Below, piece by piece: positions 33,535 to 41,257 of a stretch of DNA of 58,299 nucleotides. A model generated the notes under the pieces. The model was not told the origin of the DNA, searched no databases, and saw only the letters and a program-made list of their open reading frames with translations. Every line of letters starts with the position of its first letter. Position 1 is the first letter of the stretch. The DNA comes from an uncultured Oscillospiraceae bacterium (lineage in GTDB: Bacteria > Bacillota > Clostridia > Oscillospirales > Oscillospiraceae): positions 1 to 58,299 of the forward strand of contig CAAEDD010000197.1 in the NCBI GenBank assembly GCA_900754515.1, given 5' to 3'. A program made the position numbers and the translations under genes.

Positions 33535-33993
33535 TCAGCCGTCGATCAGCTTCATCTTCTCCGGCCGGCCCATCAGCTCATAGTATCTCCGCCAGTCGCC
33601 GAGGGATTGAAGAGGAATTGTCTCTCCGTTCAGCTGTATATATTCCGCCACCTGCCCCGGCAGCAGGGAACAGTCGTAGTCCACTCCGTCTCTTACGATG
33701 ACAAAGCCTGCCATCATATCCACTTCAACGCCGTCTATCACATATTCCAGAAAATGCCGGGTCTTGTAGCCCGCCTTGGATTTTTGGGGCAGGAGCTCCC
33801 CCAGGGCTGAAAGCCGCCTCCCGGCCTCCTCAGCATCCCCCTCTCCCACCATCAGGTCGATATCGTGGAAGGTATCCGTCTTACCTTTCAGGTACAGCAG
33901 CAGTGAACCCCCCAGAGCCCAAAGCACCTTGCCCTGGTTGAGACTGTGGGCTATGCGGCAGAGCACCGCCAGTTTTTTCTCCCGCTCATCCAT
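33535..33993 (-). CDS. Nucleotidyltransferase-fold protein
   Basis: This 152-residue protein has the minimal nucleotidyltransferase pattern: GGSLLLYL, then DIDLMVG (the Asp-x-Asp pair) about 15 residues on, and a further acidic strand (VEVDMMAGF). This resembles the small AbiEii/MNT-like or aminoglycoside-nucleotidyltransferase-like folds. No antitoxin-like or HEPN partner gene is adjacent, so a toxin-antitoxin role is not supported. The substrate is unknown. Confidence 0.7.
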   Translation of the reverse strand: MDEREKKLAVLCRIAHSLNQGKVLWALGGSLLLYLKGKTDTFHDIDLMVGEGDAEEAGRRLSALGELLPQKSKAGYKTRHFLEYVIDGVEVDMMAGFVIVRDGVDYDCSLLPGQVAEYIQLNGETIPLQSLGDWRRYYELMGRPEKMKLIDG

Positions 33994-34085
33994 TTTAAAA
34001 AGCCCCCTTGAAGCAGACTATATTTTCCCGTACCCAGTATAGCAGAGGCAGCTTTCCCCGGCAAGGGCGGCCGGCCCTGCAATAT

Positions 34086-34118
34086 AAAAGTGAGAGCATG
34101 GCGCATGCTCTCACTTTT
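34086..34118 (-). terminator. Terminator of the Ig-like protein gene
   Basis: A 15-bp perfect stem (34086-34100 with 34104-34118, 3-base loop) with A/T-rich ends. It lies between the Ig-like gene (ends 34132) and the downstream nucleotidyltransferase-like gene. Confidence 0.8.
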
Positions 34119-34131
34119 GGTAAGCTATGTA

Positions 34132-35235
34132 TTATTTCCTGTTCTTTCTCTGTACAGTATAGACATAGGCTCCAATACCAACCAGGCCCAGCAGAGCCAG
34201 CATCAGCACGATCTGCAAAAAAGCGCTGCCGGCGTTTGTCTCATGGGGCTCATGGACGGTGACCGTATGAGTGGGAGAGGGGCTGGTGCTGGAATTGGGA
34301 GAAGCGCTTGGGCTTGCTGTAGCCGTAGGAGAGGGGCTGGCCGAAGGTGTGGGGCTCGGCGTTGGAGTGGAGCGCTCAGCTACCTGCACGTCAAAGGTGG
34401 TGCTCACTGTGCCGTAGATAACCTTTACCTGCTGGCTGCCGGCAGTGCTGAACACCATGGGGGTGCAGGTAAAGCCCTCTGTGACATCCGTCACCTGTTT
34501 GTTGGTGACCACCCGGATGGAAAGGCCGGTAGTGTCCAGCCGGTCCCCTACGGTATAGCTGGTCTTGGCAGGCAGGCTGGAAATGCTGATGCTCTGCACC
34601 ACTTCCTTCTCGGGCTCCACTTCCACGGTGAAGGTGCAGCTCTTACCCTGGTATCTCACGGTGATGGTCTGGGTACCGGATATGGTGAGCATAGCGGGAG
34701 AGACTTCCAAGCCGCCGGTGACGTCATAATAACCCTGATTGGTATACACTCTGATGGACAGTCCGTCGGTCACCAGGCGGTCCCCTTCCTTATACTGGGT
34801 TTTTGTGGGCAGGGTGAGCACGCCGATGCCCTCTATCACGGGCTCGTTATTCTCCACGGTTACGGCTATGGGTGAGGAAATCACCGAGGCGGAACCGTTT
34901 ATGCTGGAGTTTGTGACAACGCAGAAATAGTAGTTTGTACCCTGCTGACTGGTGTCTGCATAGTAGTTGCTGCTGGTGGCATTAAGTATCATGGTGCCGC
35001 CCATATTGGTGCCGTCAAGGCTGCGGTACCACTGGTAACTGAGAGTTCCCCCGTCCGGAGATTGGGCCGTGACGGATATAATGGCAGTATCGCCCAGGTT
35101 GCACTTTATATCTGCACAGGTATACACAATTGGTTCTGTTGTTCCTCCCGGCAGTGGTGCCAGAGCATAGGCCCCGGGTGCGGCAGCCAGCAGCAGCACC
35201 AGCACCAGGGCAAGAGAAATAAGTCTTTTTTTCAT
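34132..35235 (-). CDS. Secreted, membrane-anchored protein with Ig-like domains
   Basis: This 367-residue surface protein has a signal peptide (KKRLISLALVLVLLLAAAPGAYA), an Ig-like domain ending in YFCVVTNSS (about 35-125), and two tandem Big_3-type repeats of about 80 residues. Each repeat carries the pattern LP-x-KT-x-Y-x-x-GD-x-L-x-T-x-GLSIRV (about 140-280). A Ser/Thr/Pro-rich stalk and a C-terminal TM helix with a basic tail (VQRKNRK) follow, with no LPxTG. ATG 35235 fits the signal peptide; ATG 35247 is also possible. The role is probably adhesion or cell-wall display. Confidence 0.82.
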   Translation of the reverse strand: MKKRLISLALVLVLLLAAAPGAYALAPLPGGTTEPIVYTCADIKCNLGDTAIISVTAQSPDGGTLSYQWYRSLDGTNMGGTMILNATSSNYYADTSQQGTNYYFCVVTNSSINGSASVISSPIAVTVENNEPVIEGIGVLTLPTKTQYKEGDRLVTDGLSIRVYTNQGYYDVTGGLEVSPAMLTISGTQTITVRYQGKSCTFTVEVEPEKEVVQSISISSLPAKTSYTVGDRLDTTGLSIRVVTNKQVTDVTEGFTCTPMVFSTAGSQQVKVIYGTVSTTFDVQVAERSTPTPSPTPSASPSPTATASPSASPNSSTSPSPTHTVTVHEPHETNAGSAFLQIVLMLALLGLVGIGAYVYTVQRKNRK

Positions 35236-35299
35236 TTTTTCATCCATGTCCTTTCTGCTTCGAAGTAGTAATACCATATCCTCAAACTATTGTCAACAG

Positions 35300-35328
35300 T
35301 TGTGAATCGCCAGTAAATATGCTAAAAT
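35300..35328 (+). promoter_or_regulatory. Promoter of the GH13 gene
   Basis: TTGTGA (35300-35305) and TAAAAT (35323-35328) are 17 bases apart, about 50 bases before the glucosidase ATG. AAAGGAG lies just upstream of that ATG. Confidence 0.7.
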
Positions 35329-35379
35329 ATATTTTAAGAAATGCGGATAAAAATGTAAACAACGGAAAGGAGATCATCC

Positions 35380-37059
35380 ATGGCTTATACTCAGTGGTAC
35401 AAGGAGATGGCCGTATACCAGATCTGGCCCCGCAGCTTCTGCGACGGCAACGGCGACGGCATTGGCGACCTCTGGGGCGTGCTGGAAAAGCTGGACTATA
35501 TAAAGAGCCTGAATGTGGACGCAATCTGGTTTTCTCCCCTATACCCCTCTCCCAACGCCGACTACGGTTACGACATAGCAGACTATAAGTCTATCCATCC
35601 GGACTTCGGGAATCTGGAGGTCTTCCGCCAGGTGCTGGACGAGGCCCACAAAAGAGGGCTGAAGGTGTTCATGGACCTGGTGGTGAACCACAGCTCCGAC
35701 GAGCACCCGTGGTTTAAAGAGAGCCGTAAGGGTAAAAACAATCCTTACCACGATTATTACTACTGGCGGAAAGGGCGCAGGCTCCCTGGCGGCAGGCATC
35801 TGCCCCCCAACAACTGGACCAGCCTGTTTGAGGGCGGCGCCTGGGAATATGACAGTAACTTAGACGAATACTATCTCCATTTGTTCGCAAAAAAACAGCC
35901 TGATCTGAACATGGACAACCCCAAAGTCCGCGCTGAAGTAAAGGATATCCTGCGCTTCTGGCTGGATATGGGGGTGGACGGTTTCCGTGAGGACGTTATA
36001 ACCTTTATCGCCAAGGCCCCCGGCATGCCAAATTCCTACCCCAAGCTGCCCATAGCCAACGGCATGAAGTATTTCTCCAACCGGCCGGAAGTCTATGACT
36101 ATCTGAGGGAATTCCGGGACGAAGTACTTAAGCGGTACGACTGTTTTACCGTTGGTGAAAGCCCCCTCACCACTGCGGAAATTGCTCTGAAATATGTCAC
36201 CGAAGGGGAAAACCAGGTTCTTGATGAGATGATCTCCTTTTCCCACATGGAGGCAGACTGTTTTATGACAGACATGATCCGCCGTCCCTTTGATTTGAGG
36301 AAGATGAAGCGGGCTTTTTCCGACTGGCAGTATAAGCTCGCCGGCAAGGGCTGGAACGCCTTGTACATAGAGAACCATGATCACGCCCGTATAATCAGCC
36401 GCTACGGCAGCGAGGACTACCCCGTGGAGAGCGGCAAAATGCTGGCCGCCATGTATATACTGCAGCGGGGCACGCCTTTCATATACCAGGGCCAGGAGAT
36501 AGGCATGACCAATATATGTCTGCCCGAAATAGAGATGTATAAGGACGTGGCAAGCCGCAATAATTATCGCATTTTCAGCAGGCTGCTGGGAAAAAAGAGA
36601 GCCATGAAACTGCTGGCCTACAGCAGCCGTGAAAACTCCCGCACTCCGGTCCAGTGGGATGCCGGACCCAACGCAGGCTTCAGCAGTGCCCCACCCTGGT
36701 TCAATATAAATCCCAACTATACTCAGGTGAACGTGGCCGCTCAGGAGGAGGATCCGGATTCCCTTCTGAACTTCTACCGCAGTCTGCTCTCCTACAGGAA
36801 GGGTGAGCCCCTGGCCCTGTGCGGAGACTACCGGGAACTTTATCCGGAGGACAAAAACTTCTATGCCTATGAGCGCAGCTACCAGGGCAGACGGCTTCTG
36901 GTCATCTGTCATTTCAGCCCCAACCCTCACGGCTTCACGGCCCCGGCGGACATGGAGCTTACAAAAGGCAAACTGCTGTTTTCCAATTATAAAACTCACA
37001 GCTTTAACGGAAACGGCTTTGTTGCCAGGCCCTGGGAACTGAGGGTATACGAGTTTTGA
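35380..37059 (+). CDS. GH13 alpha-glucosidase (oligo-1,6-glucosidase type)
   Basis: This 559-residue cytosolic enzyme has the GH13 conserved regions: DLVVNHSS (region I), GFREDVI (region II, nucleophile Asp about 209), VGESPL (acid/base Glu) and ENHDHAR (transition-state Asp). The start WYKEMAVYQIWPRSFCDGNG and length fit the oligo-1,6-glucosidase/trehalose-6-phosphate hydrolase subfamily, which removes glucose from short alpha-glucans. Region II has Glu where Met or Phe is usual, and the Asp pair in region IV reads HDHAR rather than HDQPR, so specificity may be unusual. No sugar transporter is adjacent. Confidence 0.9.
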   Translation: MAYTQWYKEMAVYQIWPRSFCDGNGDGIGDLWGVLEKLDYIKSLNVDAIWFSPLYPSPNADYGYDIADYKSIHPDFGNLEVFRQVLDEAHKRGLKVFMDLVVNHSSDEHPWFKESRKGKNNPYHDYYYWRKGRRLPGGRHLPPNNWTSLFEGGAWEYDSNLDEYYLHLFAKKQPDLNMDNPKVRAEVKDILRFWLDMGVDGFREDVITFIAKAPGMPNSYPKLPIANGMKYFSNRPEVYDYLREFRDEVLKRYDCFTVGESPLTTAEIALKYVTEGENQVLDEMISFSHMEADCFMTDMIRRPFDLRKMKRAFSDWQYKLAGKGWNALYIENHDHARIISRYGSEDYPVESGKMLAAMYILQRGTPFIYQGQEIGMTNICLPEIEMYKDVASRNNYRIFSRLLGKKRAMKLLAYSSRENSRTPVQWDAGPNAGFSSAPPWFNINPNYTQVNVAAQEEDPDSLLNFYRSLLSYRKGEPLALCGDYRELYPEDKNFYAYERSYQGRRLLVICHFSPNPHGFTAPADMELTKGKLLFSNYKTHSFNGNGFVARPWELRVYEF

Positions 37060-37102
37060 GGCACAGTGCCGGAACCCATAGCTTAGCAGAGAGGATAGAG
37101 AT

Positions 37103-37975
37103 ATGAACAGCGTAAAAGAGAAGGCCTATGCCAAACTGAATATTTCCCTGGACGTATCCAGCCGTCGTGAGGACGGCTACCACGAAATGGTAATGGTTAT
37201 GCAGACAATTTCCCTTTATGACGATATTGAGGTGAGCCTTAACGACAGCGGCAAAGTGAGGGCAAAAACCAACCTTCACTTTATTCCCGGGGATGAGAGG
37301 AATCTGGCGGTAAAGGCTGCGTTGAAGTTTCTTCAGGCCATCGGCCGCGAGGGCCAGGGGGTCTTTATAAAAATAGATAAGTCCGTACCCGTGGGTGCAG
37401 GCATGGGCGGCGGCTCCTCCGACGCTGCGGCAGTTCTCAGGGCCATGAACCGGCTCTTCGGTTTTCCCTTGTCCAGGGCGGAGTTGGAGGAGCTGGCCTG
37501 CTCCGTAGGCTCGGATGTAGCCTTCTGCGTAGCCGGCGGAACTGCTCTGGCCACCGGCAGAGGAGAGAAGCTCTCCCCCATGCCATCTCTGCCGGATTGT
37601 ATCTTTGTAGTATGCAAGCCGGAATTTTCCATTTCCACCCCGGAGCTTTTCAGAAAGCTCGATCAGATAGCCCTGCGTCGGCACCCGGACACTGCCGGGC
37701 TTGTCGCCGCCATAGAGCAGGGCCAGCTCTCTCAGATGTGCCGGAGAATGTACAACGTATTTGAAGACGTGGACGACCGGCGTATGCGCACAGTGAGCGA
37801 GATAAAGAGCCTGCTCCTGGATCACGGCGCCCTGGGGGCAGTGATGACCGGCACCGGCTCCGCCGTCTTCGGCGTGTTCCCGGCAGGTATGGAGACCCGC
37901 TCTGTGTGCGATATTCTCCGTAAGGAGTACGGTTTCTGCGAAAGCGCCGGCTGCATAGGAAGGGTCTTGCAATAA
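37103..37975 (+). CDS. ispE: 4-diphosphocytidyl-2-C-methyl-D-erythritol kinase
   Basis: This 290-residue GHMP kinase has the family N-terminus (AKLNISLDVSSRREDGYHEM), the ATP loop PVGAGMGGGSSDAAA (about 94-108), and the C-terminal GTGSAVFG. It phosphorylates CDP-methylerythritol in the MEP route to isoprenoids. The gene starts 43 bases after the GH13 gene, so the two may be cotranscribed. The promoter of the next gene is embedded in its last codons. Confidence 0.93.
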   Translation: MNSVKEKAYAKLNISLDVSSRREDGYHEMVMVMQTISLYDDIEVSLNDSGKVRAKTNLHFIPGDERNLAVKAALKFLQAIGREGQGVFIKIDKSVPVGAGMGGGSSDAAAVLRAMNRLFGFPLSRAELEELACSVGSDVAFCVAGGTALATGRGEKLSPMPSLPDCIFVVCKPEFSISTPELFRKLDQIALRRHPDTAGLVAAIEQGQLSQMCRRMYNVFEDVDDRRMRTVSEIKSLLLDHGALGAVMTGTGSAVFGVFPAGMETRSVCDILRKEYGFCESAGCIGRVLQ

Positions 37976-37995
37976 GCTTTGCATTATGGTAGAAT
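37967..37995 (+). promoter_or_regulatory. queTF promoter overlapping the ispE stop
   Basis: TTGCAA (37967-37972) and TAGAAT (37990-37995) are 17 bases apart. Transcription would begin near 38002, about 10 bases before the preQ1 aptamer. Confidence 0.75.
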
Positions 37996-38011
37996 AAGCC
38001 CGCTTTGCGGC

Positions 38012-38050
38012 AGACAGTTCGTGACCATCCTGTCTATAAACAAAACTAGG
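38012..38050 (+). promoter_or_regulatory. preQ1-I riboswitch aptamer
   Basis: AGACAG pairs with CTGTCT across a 12-base loop (TTCGTGACCATC). It is followed by ATAAACAAAACTAGG, the A-rich tail and the CTA that pairs back into the loop as an H-type pseudoknot. This is the class I preQ1 pattern. The genes behind it (queuosine precursor transporter and QueF) confirm the ligand. Confidence 0.9.
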
Positions 38051-38084
38051 GACGAAAACAAATGCGGTTTAAATGTTATTTGTT

Positions 38085-38112
38085 GGGCGCACCCTGGAGG
38101 TGCGCCCTTTTT
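38085..38112 (+). terminator. Riboswitch-controlled terminator
   Basis: A 9-bp perfect GC-rich stem (38085-38093 with 38099-38107, loop CTGGA) and TTTTT. It lies between aptamer and queT, so ligand binding would favour termination. Confidence 0.9.
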
Positions 38113-38131
38113 CCGTCTGGAGGTGATGAAA

Positions 38132-38617
38132 ATGGATATGAAAAATCTGAGTAAAACCCAGAAGCTGTGCTTTTCCGGCGCAGTCATGGCTATATACATA
38201 GTACTCATGTACCTGACTCAAAGCTTTGCTTTCGGTCAATATCAGGTGCGTATAGCTACCGCCATATACTCTGTTGCATATCTGTTTGAGTTCCTGGTTG
38301 TGCCGCTGGCTCTGGCCAATCTGCTGTCCAATCTTCTTATGGGCGGCTTTGGCTTTTTTGACATCGTGGGCGGCGGCCTTGTGGGTCTGCTCACCGCCGG
38401 CTGCTGTGCCTGGCTGGGTAAGCACCGTCTGAGCCGCAGCCTTACCGCAGTGCCCATTGCCCTTATCCCCGCTCTTGGCGTGGCCTCATGGCTGAGCTAC
38501 CTGCTGTCTACGCCATATTGGGTAATGGCCGGAAGCCTGCTGGTGGGCCAGTTGATTGCCGGTATAGCCGGGGCCCTGCTTACCGGTGCACTGTGGAAAA
38601 TCTGGAAGTTTGAATAA
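38132..38617 (+). CDS. queT: Queuosine precursor transporter, QueT family
   Basis: This 161-residue membrane protein has about five or six hydrophobic helices and is an S component of an ECF-type transporter for preQ0/preQ1. QV-R-I-A-TA-x-YS and NLLSNLLMGGFGFFDIVGGG are characteristic. ATG 38132 follows GGAGG by 8 bases and leaves the riboswitch and terminator upstream; the longer in-frame ORF back to 37979 would run through them and is not real. Confidence 0.9.
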   Translation: MDMKNLSKTQKLCFSGAVMAIYIVLMYLTQSFAFGQYQVRIATAIYSVAYLFEFLVVPLALANLLSNLLMGGFGFFDIVGGGLVGLLTAGCCAWLGKHRLSRSLTAVPIALIPALGVASWLSYLLSTPYWVMAGSLLVGQLIAGIAGALLTGALWKIWKFE

Positions 38618-38629
38618 GGAGGAAGAAAC

Positions 38630-39127
38630 ATGAGCGGCAGAAACTCCGCCGAGGCCGAGGGCCTCTCCCTGCTGGGGAATAAAAAAACCGTATACAAAAG
38701 CGATTACGCCCCTGAGGTTCTGGAAACCTTTGTCAACAAGCACCCGGACAATGATTACTTTGTAAAGTTCAACTGCCCCGAATTTACCAGTCTCTGCCCT
38801 ATTACCGGGCAGCCGGACTTTGCCACCATCTACATCTCCTATGTGCCGGGAGAGCGCATGGTGGAGAGCAAGTCTTTGAAGCTGTATCTCTACAGCTTCC
38901 GCAACCATGGGGATTTTCATGAGGACTGCATGAACATCATCATGAAGGATCTGATAAAGCTGATGGACCCCAAATACATAGAGGTCTGGGGCAAGTTCAC
39001 ACCTCGTGGCGGCCTGTCCATTGATCCCTACTGCAACTACGGCCGGCCCGGCACCCGCTGGGAGGAAGTGGCCTGGCAGCGGCTGAGCATGCACGACCTG
39101 TATCCGGAAAAGGTAGACAACCGCTGA
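38630..39127 (+). CDS. queF: NADPH-dependent 7-cyano-7-deazaguanine reductase
   Basis: This 165-residue enzyme reduces preQ0 to preQ1, the free-base precursor of queuosine. PEFTSLCPITGQPDFA contains the catalytic Cys (about 56) and Asp; ESKSLKLYLYSFRNHGDFHE is the NADPH/substrate motif with the family Glu and His. It is the short, unimodular type. It follows queT by 12 bases under the same preQ1 riboswitch. Confidence 0.95.
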   Translation: MSGRNSAEAEGLSLLGNKKTVYKSDYAPEVLETFVNKHPDNDYFVKFNCPEFTSLCPITGQPDFATIYISYVPGERMVESKSLKLYLYSFRNHGDFHEDCMNIIMKDLIKLMDPKYIEVWGKFTPRGGLSIDPYCNYGRPGTRWEEVAWQRLSMHDLYPEKVDNR

Positions 39128-39157
39128 TTTTGAAACTTCGGTTTAAAATATGCAAAA

Positions 39158-39204
39158 ACCGTCCAAGCTATGTACATACATTACATAGCAAGGACGGTAT
39201 TTTT
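39158..39204 (+). terminator. Stem-loop abutting the spoIIR start
   Basis: ACCGTCC and GCTATGT (39158-39164, 39167-39173) pair with ACATAGC and GGACGGT (39183-39189, 39192-39198), with symmetrical AA/AA internal loops and a 9-base apex. TATTTTT follows and ends at the spoIIR ATG. The right arm contains AAGGA, the only ribosome binding site candidate for spoIIR. Confidence 0.75.
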
Positions 39205-39807
39205 ATGTTCAAGACCAAGATAAAATCCCTGAAGCTCTGGGAATCTGCGCTGCTTATCGCCCTTTCCCTCACTACCTTGGCGGCCCTTTGGGCCCAGGGG
39301 CGGCAGAGCTCCATAAGCGAAAAGCTGGTGCGCTTCCATGTTATCGCCGTCTCCGACGACGAGTACGAACAGCAGCTGAAGCTGCGGGTCAGGGACGCCG
39401 TGCTGGAGTATATCTCTCCCAAGCTGGAGGAGGCAGAGAGCAGCAGCCAGGCCAGGGAGATCCTGACCGCCGAGCTGGACAATATTCGCGAGACCGCCCA
39501 GGCCGTGTCCGAGGGCCGGGGCGTCACCGTCACCCTCACCCGGGAAAACTACCCCACCAAAAGCTATGAGGGCTTTACCCTCCCCGCCGGAGAGTATGAC
39601 TCTCTCCGGGTCATTCTGGGAGAGGGCCAGGGTCACAACTGGTGGTGCATAGTGTTTCCACCCATATGCCTCTCCGCCGCTCAGGCCGATACGGTGGAAG
39701 AGCAGTTGGGTGAGGAGGATTTCCGTCTCATCAGCGATGGCGAGGGCTATGAGCTGCGCTTCAGGGCTCTGGAGCTCTGGGGAGAACTAGTAGCTAAACT
39801 TCAGTAG
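39205..39807 (+). CDS. spoIIR: Stage II sporulation protein R
   Basis: This 200-residue secreted protein has an N-terminal signal-anchor (WESALLIALSLTTLAALWA) followed by the SpoIIR domain: LVRFHVIAVSDDEYEQQLKLRVRD is the conserved start, and HNWWCIVFPPICL the central Trp-rich motif. Made in the forespore under SigF, SpoIIR crosses to the intermembrane space and triggers SpoIIGA to process pro-SigmaE in the mother cell. Its presence indicates an endospore former. ATG 39205 is chosen because translation upstream would run through the stem-loop. Confidence 0.93.
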   Translation: MFKTKIKSLKLWESALLIALSLTTLAALWAQGRQSSISEKLVRFHVIAVSDDEYEQQLKLRVRDAVLEYISPKLEEAESSSQAREILTAELDNIRETAQAVSEGRGVTVTLTRENYPTKSYEGFTLPAGEYDSLRVILGEGQGHNWWCIVFPPICLSAAQADTVEEQLGEEDFRLISDGEGYELRFRALELWGELVAKLQ

Positions 39808-39872
39808 TTGCACCTGAGCTTTATGCCGTGTATAATATTCCCATAATATATGGGAATTTGGGAGGTACTTGC

Positions 39873-40706
39873 ATGAAGCTGTGTAATATTGTTGTGGGCA
39901 GAGAAACTCATCCGGCACTGTTAACGTCCAGGGGCGTGGTGGACCTTAGGGCTGCCGGTTATGCCGGGAGCATGAATGAACTAATCTCCGGCCGCTGCAC
40001 CGAGGCTCTGAAAAAATATGTGGAGGACGAGAGCCTTCCCACAGTGGACAGCCCCGTCTTTGCCAACGTGGTAGATCCCATAGGCAAGCTGGTATGCGTG
40101 GGGCTGAACTACCGGGCCCATGCCTCCGGGGTACATATGAAGATACCCGAATACCCCATCCTTTTTTCCAAGTTTGCCAATGCTCTGGTTCCCTGCGGCG
40201 CCCCGGTGGAGCTGCCAAGCTGGGAGAGCAGCTACGACTATGAGGCGGAGCTGGTCATCGTCATGGGCAAGGAGTGCTGGAATGCAGACGAGGCACAGGC
40301 CAAGGCCGCTATCTTCGGCTACACCTGCGGTAACGACTTCTCCCTGAGAGACGCCCAGATGCGCAGCGGCCAATGGCTCATCGGCAAGACCATGCCCGGC
40401 TTCGGCCCCTGCGGCCCCTGCATAGTCACCGCCGACTCCTACGACCCGGAGGTGCCCAAGGCCATCCGCAGCTATGTGAACGGCCAGCTGCGCCAGGACG
40501 GCAGCACCGGCGACATGATATTCTCCTGCGCAAAGATAATCAGCTATGCCTCCAAGTACATCAAGCTCTGCCCCGGCGACCTGATCTTCACCGGCACCCC
40601 CAGCGGCGTGGCCCTGGAAGGTGAGGAAAAGCACTGGCTCCGCCCCGGCGATGTGGTGGATGTGGAGATAGAGGGCATAGGCACACTGCGAAATCCACTG
40701 GTGTGA
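39873..40706 (+). CDS. Fumarylacetoacetate hydrolase-family protein
   Basis: This 277-residue protein has the FAH catalytic fold: VCVGLNYRAHA near residue 80, YDYEAELVIVMGKE (metal-binding Glu residues), GYTCGNDFSLRD and the C-terminal GDLIFTGTPSGVA. The family includes 2-hydroxyhepta-2,4-diene-1,7-dioate isomerases, acylpyruvases and oxaloacetate decarboxylases, which need Mg2+ or Mn2+. ATG 39873 is preceded by GGGAGGT. It stands alone, so the substrate cannot be inferred from neighbours. Confidence 0.9.
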   Translation: MKLCNIVVGRETHPALLTSRGVVDLRAAGYAGSMNELISGRCTEALKKYVEDESLPTVDSPVFANVVDPIGKLVCVGLNYRAHASGVHMKIPEYPILFSKFANALVPCGAPVELPSWESSYDYEAELVIVMGKECWNADEAQAKAAIFGYTCGNDFSLRDAQMRSGQWLIGKTMPGFGPCGPCIVTADSYDPEVPKAIRSYVNGQLRQDGSTGDMIFSCAKIISYASKYIKLCPGDLIFTGTPSGVALEGEEKHWLRPGDVVDVEIEGIGTLRNPLV

Positions 40707-40757
40707 ACCGTCCAGACGGTTCCGCCTGTACTTAACAAAATACGAAAATAGTCCTTA

Positions 40758-40791
40758 CCCGGCTTCCTTAGACAAGGGAGCCGGGAATTTT
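40758..40791 (+). terminator. Terminator of the FAH-family gene
   Basis: A 12-bp stem with one G-T pair (40758-40769 with 40774-40785, loop AGAC), followed by AATTTT. Confidence 0.8.
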
Positions 40792-40806
40792 AATCATTCT
40801 CTCCTC

Positions 40807-40844
40807 TTGACATTTATATTCTACAATAGTAGAATATAAATGTC
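40807..40844 (+). promoter_or_regulatory. blaI promoter covered by a long palindrome
   Basis: TTGACA (40807-40812) and TAGAAT (40830-40835) are 17 bases apart. A perfect inverted repeat of 16-base arms (40809-40824 with 40829-40844, spacer AATA) spans from inside the -35 to beyond the -10. BlaI/MecI repressors bind such dyads with CTAC/GTAG cores, so this is the probable autoregulatory operator. Confidence 0.88.
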
Positions 40845-40882
40845 ACTACTACGTGTGTAGAACATTCCGGAGGTGAAAAGAT

Positions 40883-41257
40883 ATGAAGGATTTCCCCCAT
40901 CTCCCTGATGGAGAGTTGGAAGTGATGCAGATAATCTGGGCCAAGGGTGGGAGCGTCTCCCGGCTGGATATTGAAAAGGAGCTTTCATCCCGGCGCTCTC
41001 TGGCCCCCACCACCATTCTCACCTTCCTCACCCGCCTGTGCGAAAAGGGTTTTCTCAGGGCGGAGCGGGAGGGCCGCAGCAACCTGTACACTCCTTTGGT
41101 CTCCCGGCGGGACTATCTGGCCAGGGAGAGCCACAGCATTCTGGATAAGCTTTTCGGCGGCTCTCTCAGCTCCTTTGCCCTGTCCCTCAGCGACGCCGGG
41201 CTGAGCCGGAAGGAGCTGGAGGAGCTGCGGGAGCTTTTGGAGAGGGATGAGCTATGA
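40883..41257 (+). CDS. BlaI/MecI-family repressor
   Basis: This 124-residue winged-helix repressor starts with the family pattern LPDGELEVMQIIWAKGG, has a recognition helix region (TTILTFLTRLCEKGFL), and a C-terminal dimerisation part containing the cleavage-site area around residues 85-105. Family members are inactivated by proteolysis when the partner M56 protease senses a signal. It overlaps that partner gene by 4 bases. Confidence 0.9.
   Translation: MKDFPHLPDGELEVMQIIWAKGGSVSRLDIEKELSSRRSLAPTTILTFLTRLCEKGFLRAEREGRSNLYTPLVSRRDYLARESHSILDKLFGGSLSSFALSLSDAGLSRKELEELRELLERDEL

Noticed and set aside
32122..33810. 562-codon plus-strand frame across the membrane protein gene
   Set aside because: Gln-rich shadow of a Leu-rich membrane protein on the other strand; it also begins inside the repeat region.
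33535..33993. Type IV (AbiE-like) or MNT/HEPN toxin-antitoxin system
   Set aside because: A nucleotidyltransferase fold alone is not enough; neither flanking gene resembles a partner antitoxin or HEPN protein.
37979..38131. N-terminal extension of QueT
   Set aside because: These bases hold the preQ1 aptamer and terminator; the conserved protein starts at 38132 behind a good ribosome binding site.
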